NCBI GenBank assembly: GCA_902770835.1
Contig: CACXUM010000005.1
Span: 106,435 to 170,434 of the forward strand
DNA from: an uncultured Bacteroidia bacterium
GTDB taxonomy: Bacteria > Bacteroidota > Bacteroidia > Bacteroidales > F082
DNA length: 64,000 nucleotides
Direction of reading: 5' to 3'
Shown: positions 44,901 to 51,402 of the stretch, in pieces
How positions within the stretch are numbered: position 1 is the stretch's first letter
Layout of the letters: every line of letters starts with the position of its first letter
Notes under the pieces: model-generated
What the model saw: only the letters and a program-made list of their open reading frames with translations
The model's database searches: none
What the model was told of the DNA's origin: nothing
Position numbers and translations under genes: made by a program

Positions 44901-45043
44901 TGCACCGCGTTTTTCGAGAATTGGGCTTTGTGCTGAATGAAATTCAAGCCCAAGCGTTGCGCCCTGCCCATATCGACAGGCTTGGCTTGGAGCGTAGTGA
45001 TGCCTAACATCAAGGCAAGGATAACGAGTATATTTCTTCTCAT
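41945..45043 (-). CDS. C10-family cysteine peptidase with T9SS sorting domain (4), long form
   Basis: A 1032-residue member, about 180 residues longer than copies 1 and 2 because of extra FN3 domains near the C-terminus (KDLKAELNEEETQVSLWW and the following THLLGDFRPALG unit). Signal peptide 1-20; Spi-like propeptide with FVIVAADDVSSPIIGYSDQG; Cys177 in TGCVATAMAQLMKYW; His318 in DGGHAFICDGYD; FNWGWGG; module ending NNSCGN; sorting domain KFYPNPTNGQ to QKVVKM. The Cys loop is shorter than in the others (PGGCPTGC instead of GGPGGxxYAGC). ATG 45043 is set by the promoter box at 45082, which lies inside the longer frame. Confidence 0.93.
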   Translation of the reverse strand: MRRNILVILALMLGITTLQAKPVDMGRAQRLGLNFIQHKAQFSKNAVQSLDLAYTFRAENGMATAYAFNFDGGFVIVAADDVSSPIIGYSDQGNFDYQTAPDGLLFMLGEHSRGIEMMVNQGVATPNDILCRWKNLESYGRLNPEKGTAVVGPLVQQRWDQGSPFNMYSPGGCPTGCVATAMAQLMKYWEWPVQGTGEHSYVAQGYGEQYANFGATTYEWDNMIDYYNNGAGTPEQKQAVATLMYHCGVAVNMMYEPDGSGAYSTDVPDAINTYFSYSEHATHIGRSGSYNDWIALLKTNIDQHIPLYYSGQSPDGGHAFICDGYDADDFFHFNWGWGGASNAFILIDGEHFDYTSSQAIIYDFIPNYVYNQMPKAPENLSVSIDSDVSRIGHLSWTNPTETVTGEALTAIDKIIVKRNGFVIQEIENVQPGQAMTYDDEVPFFDQFEYTILAVSGNNYGRTTLTKAVFGPYCDWKVIMTSNSMQGWDGGGITVQNAAGSYIDFLTTNQATATIQTFQMALGNNNLYWTAPNSNITNLSFKIRDAENQIVYQYEGPSSGLEAGILRTLNNSCGNENVCEAPYNLKATLDPENDRNIILTWDSDHEPEFGYCIYRDGFLFNMAHETRYVDENAEIGGYCYYITALCNGGETVPSNEYCATSGTGCEPPFDLDYSYANNNKVQLDWTAPNNENVTGYYVYRRTEETPFKLIRSVKNPTVRDNTSVVGTWYQYAVTAYYENLDCTSAYATDLFDSDKFFVEVDWSNVPKDLKAELNEEETQVSLWWRPAFQATSYDITRNGAKIGEATETEFVDEDLEAGQTYCYQIVAHIADSEESSNEACVTTSEAPEPPVLPCSAPTHLLGDFRPALGFSTAIHVEWQAPEDRVPDSYTLIVYDMIGNDTTILTGLTETVYESIYAIDGTDKIFQVKAVYPECESEYALTADGDDFVRLTSLSVEENTVAAKFYPNPTNGQLTVAAEEMTTVSVYNSIGQCVMEVAAKDGVALLDLNGMQNGIYMVRVRTSAGSVMQKVVKM

Positions 45044-45081
45044 AGACAAATGATTTTGAGCGTTTGACATTTTTAAGCGGG

Positions 45082-45089
45082 CAAATATA
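45082..45089 (-). promoter_or_regulatory. -7 box of C10 peptidase 4 (TATATTTG)
   Basis: The minus strand reads TATATTTG 39 nt before ATG 45043. Confidence 0.6.
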
Positions 45090-45096
45090 AACATTT

Positions 45097-46359
45097 TTAG
45101 GTTTTCTGTTCCTTTTTCTTTGCTGCGGGGAACAAAATATTGTTCAAAATGAGCCTGTAGCCCGGCGAATTGGGATACATGTCCAACTCCGTGGGCGGGT
45201 CGCCAACGATGTGTTGGTAGTCTTCGGGGTCGTGGCCGCCGAGGAAAGTCCAGAAACCGTTGCCGAAATTGCCGTGGATGTAACGGTCTTCGTTCAAGGC
45301 AGCATTGTCGCCCAAAACGACGACCGACGGCTTGACAACCGACTTGTTGAAAGCCGTGGTTTGTCCCATAAAGCCCTTGACGAGCCTTTCATGGCATTGC
45401 GTGAGCATGGTTGGCACGGGGTCCCACTTGGCCGAAAAATCGAACAGCAGGAAATAATCATTCTCTTCGCGCACCCGCTGCATCCTCCCCTGCGTGACAT
45501 CAATGTTTGAAATTTCGTATTCCTGCGGGTTGACCGATAGTTTGAAATCGGTGAAAGCGAAGCAGTTGTCGTAATTCAATCGTTGTGGGTCGCCGCTGCG
45601 GATAGGGTCGCCATCAAACATGTAATCGCAAATGTCAAGGCCCTCGGCTGACAAAGCCACATCGAAACTGTCGGGCGCGGAACACATGGCAAACATATAG
45701 CCACCGCCAGACACAAACTCACGAATCTTTTTCACCACAGCCAATTTCAATTGCGAAACCTTCGTGAAGCCCCAGCGTTGCGCCGTGGCCTCTTGCGCCC
45801 GCACATCCTCTTGATACCAAGGATAGTTGCGGTAACGCGCCCAAAATTTTCCATACTGTCCTGTGAAGTCCTCGTGGTGCAGGTGAAGCCAATCATAAGT
45901 TGGCAAAACGCCTTGCAACACTTCATCGTCATAAACCACATCGTAAGGGATTTCGGCGTAAGTCAAAACCAAAGTGACGGCATCGTCCCAAGGCAAGTTG
46001 TTCTTTGGCGCATACACCGCCACGCGGGGCACTTTTTGGAGTTTCATCTCATCCATATTCACGCCCGGATCGGCGATTTCAGCCAAAATCGCGTCGGCCT
46101 GCGCATCGGCGATGACGTTGTAAGACACATTGCGCATCTTGCACTCGCGCTCAAACATCTCGTGGTAAGGAATCAGGTAGCTCCCTCCCCTATAGTTCAG
46201 CAACCAACTGATTTCCACCTCCCTTTGCAGCACCCAATAGGCCACGCCGTAGGCCTTCAAGTGGTTCGTCTGGGTGTTGTCCATCGGGATGAGGAGGTAG
46301 GCGGCATGTGCTGGGAGCATTAAAGCCATCAAAACCAATATGATAAGCAGTTTTCGCAT
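45097..46359 (-). CDS. Conserved secreted protein (often labelled asparagine synthetase B)
   Basis: A 420-residue protein with a signal peptide (MRKLLIILVLMALMLPAHAA). The next segment, YLLIPMDNTQTNHLKAYG, is the recognisable start of a Bacteroidota family that databases often call asparagine synthetase B. I see neither the N-terminal cysteine glutaminase nor the ATP-pyrophosphatase motif of true AsnB, and the signal peptide argues against that role. A GGGYMFAMCSAP stretch resembles the nucleophile elbow of GATase1/ThuA-like folds, so a hydrolase or binding protein is possible. Own promoter at 46380; the stop lies 53 nt before the start of C10 peptidase 4, so readthrough into the peptidase array is possible. 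True function unknown. Confidence 0.75.
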   Translation of the reverse strand: MRKLLIILVLMALMLPAHAAYLLIPMDNTQTNHLKAYGVAYWVLQREVEISWLLNYRGGSYLIPYHEMFERECKMRNVSYNVIADAQADAILAEIADPGVNMDEMKLQKVPRVAVYAPKNNLPWDDAVTLVLTYAEIPYDVVYDDEVLQGVLPTYDWLHLHHEDFTGQYGKFWARYRNYPWYQEDVRAQEATAQRWGFTKVSQLKLAVVKKIREFVSGGGYMFAMCSAPDSFDVALSAEGLDICDYMFDGDPIRSGDPQRLNYDNCFAFTDFKLSVNPQEYEISNIDVTQGRMQRVREENDYFLLFDFSAKWDPVPTMLTQCHERLVKGFMGQTTAFNKSVVKPSVVVLGDNAALNEDRYIHGNFGNGFWTFLGGHDPEDYQHIVGDPPTELDMYPNSPGYRLILNNILFPAAKKKEQKT

Positions 46360-46379
46360 TGTCAGAAAAATAAAACTTG

Positions 46380-46387
46380 CAAAAATA
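46380..46387 (-). promoter_or_regulatory. -7 box of the 45097-46359 gene (TATTTTTG)
   Basis: The minus strand reads TATTTTTG 21 nt before the ATG. Confidence 0.6.
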
Positions 46388-46433
46388 GCAATTTTTCCGT
46401 TTTGTTGCTCAAAATAGGTTCAATTCTTTGACT

Positions 46434-46504
46434 AAAAAAGCCAACCCCACCCTAACCCCAGCGCGTCGCCAAACGCATGGAATCAGGATGGGGCGGCTTT
46501 TGCT
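46434..46504 (-). terminator. Terminator of the 51192-46627 gene cluster
   Basis: On the minus strand AAAGCC-G-CCCCA pairs with TGGGG-TT-GGCTTT across a 45-nt interior, followed by TTTTTA. The plus strand also ends in a T-rich tract. Confidence 0.55.
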
Positions 46505-46517
46505 TTTCTCCCGCTTT

Positions 46518-46546
46518 GCGTCACTGCGAGGCACGAAGCAGTCCAG
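46518..46546. repeat. Dispersed repeat, GCGTCACTGCGAG type
   Basis: GCGTCACTGCGAG followed by a GAAGCAGTCCAG segment; a near-identical start occurs at 49514 and the 3' partner arm here (around 46600) is degenerate. A common short intergenic repeat type in many bacteria. Confidence 0.6.
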
Positions 46547-46626
46547 ACCTGAGGCTATAATCCGGATTAACTTCGTTGAATCTTCGATTTGCTTCGTCGT
46601 ACCTCCTCGCAAAAGCGCGAAGCGTG

Positions 46627-48138
46627 TCATTCCTTAATCCACTTCCCCGATTCCACCAAGGTCGTTGAGCCTGTCGAAACGCCCGTTGTATAAACCTTCC
46701 AAACATAAACACCTTCAGCCCAATCTGTTGCATCAATCGCCGTCACATTCTCCGTAAGGGTTTGACTGTGGATAAGCCTGCCGTTCATGTCATACACTTC
46801 CACGCGTGCATTCTGCAAGGCCGTGCGGATGTTGAGGGTGTTGCCACCTGGGTTGGGATAGGCCGTGGCCACAGCAAACCCGTGCAAATGCGCTTCTTCT
46901 ACATTCAAGAAATCCTCAGGTGTGATTCTAAATATACAGTAATCCACATAGCCAGTCGTTTTGGAACGATTGGAGCAAACGATACAACCGCCATCCGGAC
47001 AAACGGCAATATCCAACGGACCAAGATTATAATTCTCTGGTATGAAGTAGATCTCACTCAATTTGTTCAAATCCTCGTCCATAACACCTACATACAAATT
47101 CCAACCTGTTCTAATATCCATCCAACCGAGCACATATATTTCACCTTGTTCGCCGAAACACATGCCGAAACCTTCATCGTTGCCCCTTGGGTTGGTGAGG
47201 CACCATGTCCAGCCCAATTGTTGGAATTGCTCATCATACACGCCCATTATAACATCCATTTCGCCGTTTGATTCAAAAGGAGTTTCGCAACCAACTGAAT
47301 AGGTACGACCATTGTAGGGATGGATACCAAAAAGACAAGGGAGTTCGTGGATGCAGTAATAGGGCCAATTGTTTACATAGGAATTGGAATAATAGACCAT
47401 TCCTGCATCTTCAACCACAGATATGGTATTTAAATCCTTGTCCAAGGTATGGCAATCATAAGCATAATGATCGGGATTCATCAAAATGAGACGATATCCC
47501 AATGAATCCGGCACGGAAAAGAAATAGTTAGTTAAACACTCACGAAGATCGTAAAATATCCTTTCCTTACTCACATCGCCTTGGCTTTTGAATTGTACCA
47601 AATGCATTGCTTCCTTTTGGTCAATCATCCAAAGACTATCAACGGGGTAAGAGATAGTCAGGCTGCCATCCTTGGAGAAAACATAGTGAATCATATTCCT
47701 ATAAAACTCAGTCACCGTTGGATGATCGAAATCAAGGCCTTCCCAGTTGTAGCCTGTATAAGTTAGCGTCAGGTCATCCAGGTCGACATCCACCACGCAA
47801 AGCAAGGGTAACGTGTCGTTATCATCCGCACGGAACGACACATAACGAAACTTCCCATTCATAAAATTACCCTGCCCCCAGTATTCCAACCGATTGTTGG
47901 GCAAGCCAATGGAATCAAGGATTTCACCATCGTAGGTCATTTTCATTAGAACGCGACTGCCGGCATCAGTCCCGCCAAAGGCCAAAAATGCATTCTCATC
48001 GATACTTTTTATGGTCTTTATCCACACACTTTCAGAAGTATAAATAGTTGCAAGATCTTGGGGGTACTCTTGCGCTTGCATTCTCACCCCTCCCATCATC
48101 AGGAGCGCAAGCAGGGTGTAAAATCTTGTTGCTTTCAT
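46627..48138 (-). CDS. Secreted T9SS-sorted protein, paralogue of 61246-62784
   Basis: A 503-residue exported protein: signal peptide ending MQAQ, about 400 residues of WD/propeller-like strands (repeated DG(E/S)-type turns such as MTYDGEILDS, FSKDGSLTIS, CPDGGCIVCS), then a sorting domain beginning AYPNPGGNTLNIRTALQNARVEV and ending VESGKWIKE. It shares the EEAHLHGFAVATAYPNPG linker with the genes at 61246 and 62806. No catalytic motif is seen. The ATG overlaps the stop of the upstream gene in an ATGA overlap (48138/48135), so translation is coupled. The sorting-domain end contains a translated repeat element (46660-46680). Confidence 0.85.
   Translation of the reverse strand: MKATRFYTLLALLMMGGVRMQAQEYPQDLATIYTSESVWIKTIKSIDENAFLAFGGTDAGSRVLMKMTYDGEILDSIGLPNNRLEYWGQGNFMNGKFRYVSFRADDNDTLPLLCVVDVDLDDLTLTYTGYNWEGLDFDHPTVTEFYRNMIHYVFSKDGSLTISYPVDSLWMIDQKEAMHLVQFKSQGDVSKERIFYDLRECLTNYFFSVPDSLGYRLILMNPDHYAYDCHTLDKDLNTISVVEDAGMVYYSNSYVNNWPYYCIHELPCLFGIHPYNGRTYSVGCETPFESNGEMDVIMGVYDEQFQQLGWTWCLTNPRGNDEGFGMCFGEQGEIYVLGWMDIRTGWNLYVGVMDEDLNKLSEIYFIPENYNLGPLDIAVCPDGGCIVCSNRSKTTGYVDYCIFRITPEDFLNVEEAHLHGFAVATAYPNPGGNTLNIRTALQNARVEVYDMNGRLIHSQTLTENVTAIDATDWAEGVYVWKVYTTGVSTGSTTLVESGKWIKE
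46660..46680. repeat. Repeat element translated within sorting domain (degenerate copy)
   Basis: The GTTGAGCCTGTCGAAACG core resembles the palindromic element at 62839-62865 and supplies the STGST segment before GKWIKE. Confidence 0.5.
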
Positions 48139-49451
48139 CGTACCGTTATCTTATTAGTGTAAACTTTTCCATCCGCATCCGTGACACGCAGCATATAAAC
48201 CCCTTGCGGCAAGTCTGCAACGGGGATTTCATTCGTCCCCCGCACGGTCTTCACCACCTGACCAAGCGCATTATAAACATTCACTTCCGCAGCTTCAATT
48301 CCTTCAATGACAACCCTATCCTTTGCCGGATTGGGATAGACATAGATCTGCAAAGAATTTTCTTCAAGTCCACTAACAGGTATCATCGCCGACTTGTAAA
48401 CGAATCCGTTTTCAGCAGCAATGTAGAAAACCGTGTCCACGCCATCAACCGCATACAAATCCCTGCATTGCACCATGCCGTTGTTCTCACAATCCGGAAT
48501 GCCTTGTTTGACCCATTCGCAGTGTTCCCAGCCGTCTTTCATAATATACGGGTTTGTGTCTGTCGAGCCTTTCATTAAAGTCATGCCCATAAGAATGCAT
48601 CCATAAGTGTCTGAAGTGTATTTGCTATGGCTTACATTTCCCATGCCGTAATAATCCATAATTGGGCACTCAACGTTCAAATAGGAAACTGTTTCAAAAC
48701 CATCTTCCGTCACAAGCAGATTATGTGTACCTTCGCTGAAATAGCCATACATTTCCACATGGTTCTTGTCGAAGAAATGTGAAACAACCGAATAATCGAA
48801 ATACGCACCATTAGTAACGACTTCGTTCCAAGTCTGTCCCGAATCGGTCGTTTTATGGATATGTATTCCGCCATCGATTACGACAACATATCCCGTTTCA
48901 CCCTCAAAGAACAACTCACAATGATTCACCATTCCAAATTCAAACGGAGTTGAGGTGAAACTCTGTCCTCCGTCCGTGGTTCGCCATAGGACGGCATCTT
49001 TAGTAAAGAGGTAATAGGTTTCTTCGTCAACCACACACAAATCGCTGGGACGAATCCAATCAGGCCATTCCAAATGCACAAACTCCGTGTTGGGGAGTTC
49101 CTGCCAGGTCTCGCCGCCATCGGTGGTTTTCACGATAACGCCTTTGTGGTTATCGCTGTTCCACCAGCAAGAATCGCCGCAGGCATAGCCCACCTGAGCA
49201 TCTGCGAAGCCCACATGAATCATGTCGTAGCCTTCTTTTTCAAACTTGACCGACCATGTTTCGCCGCTGTCGGTACTTTTCAGGATTTTGCCGTTTTCGC
49301 CGCAGACGATAACAGTGCTCTTGTCGAGGCAAGCCACATCAAAATGGTTTTCGTTAGTGCCTGTCGGGATTTCCAACCAACCTTCCACAAGCTGGGCTTG
49401 CATTGTGCCGCAAATGAGCATCGCGGCAAGGATAAGTAAATGTCTTTTCAT
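48135..49451 (-). CDS. Secreted BNR/Asp-box beta-propeller protein with T9SS sorting domain
   Basis: A 438-residue exported protein. After the signal peptide (MKRHLLILAAMLICGTMQAQ) come several Asp-box turns: STDSGETW, TTDGGETW, TTDGGQSF, TTDSGQTW, each after a hydrophobic strand, which is the pattern of sialidase-like or Ycf48-like propellers. The Arg triad and Tyr/Glu of true sialidases are not evident, so a binding role is more likely. The sorting domain begins IYVYPNPAKDRVVIEG and ends YTNKITVR, the plain type A form. ATG 49451 fits the signal peptide; the longer frame from 49520 does not. Middle gene of a probable three-gene operon. Confidence 0.85.
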   Translation of the reverse strand: MKRHLLILAAMLICGTMQAQLVEGWLEIPTGTNENHFDVACLDKSTVIVCGENGKILKSTDSGETWSVKFEKEGYDMIHVGFADAQVGYACGDSCWWNSDNHKGVIVKTTDGGETWQELPNTEFVHLEWPDWIRPSDLCVVDEETYYLFTKDAVLWRTTDGGQSFTSTPFEFGMVNHCELFFEGETGYVVVIDGGIHIHKTTDSGQTWNEVVTNGAYFDYSVVSHFFDKNHVEMYGYFSEGTHNLLVTEDGFETVSYLNVECPIMDYYGMGNVSHSKYTSDTYGCILMGMTLMKGSTDTNPYIMKDGWEHCEWVKQGIPDCENNGMVQCRDLYAVDGVDTVFYIAAENGFVYKSAMIPVSGLEENSLQIYVYPNPAKDRVVIEGIEAAEVNVYNALGQVVKTVRGTNEIPVADLPQGVYMLRVTDADGKVYTNKITVR

Positions 49452-49513
49452 GTTTGCTTTGTTTTTTATTTTGAATAACTCGATTAACTGTTTTGCAAAT
49501 TCGTTTACGCTTT

Positions 49514-49578
49514 GCGTCACTGCGAGGATCGGAGCAGTCCAGCCTTTCTGGATTGCCGCGCTTCGCTCGCAATGACGC
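49514..49578. repeat. Palindromic intergenic repeat, GCGTCACTGCGAG type
   Basis: GCGTCACTGCGAG (49514-49526) pairs with CTCGCAATGACGC (49566-49578) with one mismatch; an inner TCCAG/CTGGA hairpin lies between. It occupies most of the gap between two coding genes of the same strand. Confidence 0.75.
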
Positions 49579-49589
49579 GAAACAACAAT

Positions 49590-50126
49590 TTATTCCCTCA
49601 ACACTTTCCGCGTGAGGCATATTTCCGCATTACGGATTCTCAACATGTACATTCCTTTGGGCAAGTCGCCCATTTCTATCCAACTGCTTTTGCCGCTGAA
49701 GGTCTTTGCTGCCACCACTTGGCCACTCATGTTGACGAGTTCCATTTCAGTGGCCTCAGCCTCGTTGGGCAGCACCACGCAAACCGTGTTGTTCGTGGGA
49801 TTGGGATAGATTTCCGCCAAAGCTTCCTGCTGCATGGGCATTTCAGGAATACTGAATGTGCTATAATCCACAGTATCCGTAATGTGGAACAACCAATAAT
49901 CCTTCAAATGATGGGGAAACTCGGGATTGCTCAGTTGTGCACAATTCGTGCAGTTCACATCGCCATCCAGCCGAACCCAAGCAGCGTTCCCACAACAGAT
50001 TTCCGTTGGCATCGATTCGGAATATCCACCCCACACCCTCGTTCCATTCGTCCAGATTGATATGGCTGGCACTTGCCACGTCGCCGTTTCTGGAATGGGT
50101 GTTTCCGAAAACGATAAAACCTCCAT
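49590..50126 (-). pseudogene. Frame-shifted C-terminal part of the 49861-51192 gene, with T9SS sorting domain
   Basis: Only the part below about 49980 is real coding: WVRLDGDVNC then a linker and a type A sorting domain (EIYPNPTNNT, LVNMSGQVVAAKTF, LPKGMYMLRIRNAE). Above that point the 49861-51192 frame carries the plausible protein. The two frames meet around 49970-49985 (LLWERCLGS in one frame, WVRLDGDV in the other), consistent with a one-base indel. If the indel is real, the upstream product loses its sorting signal. Confidence 0.7.
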
Positions 50127-51192
50127 CTTCTGTTTGAAATGTTTTCAGCAAGAAATCATTGTCAGAGCCTCCGTAACACTTACTCCAAATGATATTGCGG
50201 TTATTGTCCACTTTCCAAAGCCAAATGTCAGAAGTGTATGGACCGTTGGGAGAGTTGTGCAATGTGCCATAGTGCCATCCGCTGCCTTCCAAGTCACCGC
50301 TGTTGCAATTGGCCTGACCTCCAAACAGATACCCGTCATTCAATTCGACGACATCGATAAAACCACTATTCTCCTGCCTTTCTGGGGCCGTGTTCGCGCA
50401 TCCGTAGCACTCATGCCACTCTATTTCGCCCGCCTGGCTCAACTTTACCAAGGTGGCATTAGACACTATTTCTGGACAACGTATGTTCCCTTCCCCATAG
50501 GATTCGTTTTGCATACACACATAATAGCCCCCGTCCGAGGCCTGTTGGACAGTGAGAACGCTTTCATAAAGGGCTTGTGAGCCTAAGGTCAGTTCCCATT
50601 CCAAGTTGCCGTTTCGGTCATGCTTGATGAGCCAACCATCGTAGCCGCCAAAGATGTGGCCGACATCGCCACCCTCCATGTCGTAATCTCCGGAATTGAT
50701 AATGCCGCCGTCGCTAGTGTACAAGCGACCGCCTTCATATAAATGTCCATACTCATTGCCAAAGCAAACGCGCCACAACTCATTACCATTGGAATCAATC
50801 TTAATGGTGGTTAGATTCCTTGCCCCATAGCAATCCCATTGGCCTACCAAAAAGTACTCGCCATCAGCGTTTTCATCCTTGAAAATCTTCACGAACAGGC
50901 TCATGATATCGAAGCACCAACCTTCCATGAATTCATAATTGTCTTTACTGATTTTTGCCACCCAAGTCCGTTGGTGGTTCCCATCGCATTGTACATGTCC
51001 TGTTCCAATGGAAGAAGGTTCCATCAGGCCGGCAACCAAGAAGAAATCCTCCTCTTCAACTATTGAATAGGCTATGTCGTCGCCATATCCCCCAAAGCAT
51101 TGCTGCTTGTCGATACGGATTTGCGCTTGCATCGTCACCCTTCCCGCCATCAGCAGGAGCGCAAGCAGGGTGTAAATTCTTGTTGCTTTCAT
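49861..51192 (-). CDS. Secreted repeat protein (FGGxxDD / DGGY type), frameshifted near its end
   Basis: A signal peptide (MKATRIYTLLALLLMAGRVTMQAQ) leads into repeated units of the kind CFGGYGDDIAYS, CYGGSDNDFLLK and TEDGGFIVFGNTHSRNGDV, with WxVxxDxxGNxxW turns. This is the common Bacteroidota family of T9SS-exported propeller-like proteins of unknown function. The last 30 residues of this frame (ELHELCTTEQSRV onward) look non-native; the true C-terminus with its sorting domain is in another frame at 49590. ATG 51192 is chosen over 51219, since the -7 box covers 51217-51224. First gene of the 51192-46627 cluster. Confidence 0.8.
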   Translation of the reverse strand: MKATRIYTLLALLLMAGRVTMQAQIRIDKQQCFGGYGDDIAYSIVEEEDFFLVAGLMEPSSIGTGHVQCDGNHQRTWVAKISKDNYEFMEGWCFDIMSLFVKIFKDENADGEYFLVGQWDCYGARNLTTIKIDSNGNELWRVCFGNEYGHLYEGGRLYTSDGGIINSGDYDMEGGDVGHIFGGYDGWLIKHDRNGNLEWELTLGSQALYESVLTVQQASDGGYYVCMQNESYGEGNIRCPEIVSNATLVKLSQAGEIEWHECYGCANTAPERQENSGFIDVVELNDGYLFGGQANCNSGDLEGSGWHYGTLHNSPNGPYTSDIWLWKVDNNRNIIWSKCYGGSDNDFLLKTFQTEDGGFIVFGNTHSRNGDVASASHINLDEWNEGVGWIFRIDANGNLLWERCLGSAGWRCELHELCTTEQSRVSPSFEGLLVVPHYGYCGL

Positions 51193-51216
51193 TGTGTTAC
51201 GGTTTTGAAATTTTCG

Positions 51217-51224
51217 CAAAGTTA
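51217..51224 (-). promoter_or_regulatory. -7 box of 49861-51192 gene cluster (TAACTTTG)
   Basis: The minus strand reads TAACTTTG 24 nt before ATG 51192. Confidence 0.6.
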
Positions 51225-51402
51225 ATGATAAAGATTACTTGTCAAGAGCTTTTCGAGGGCAACTCCTGCCTTGTCCATACTTTTTTTTGTTGCCAACTTT
51301 TCAAAATATTGTTTTTCAATGATTTGAAAAATAGCAACAAAACGGCTTGTCCCTATTTTTTTTGACAGTAAGCAATCTGTTTTCATCCCTCCAAAGGTGT
51401 TT

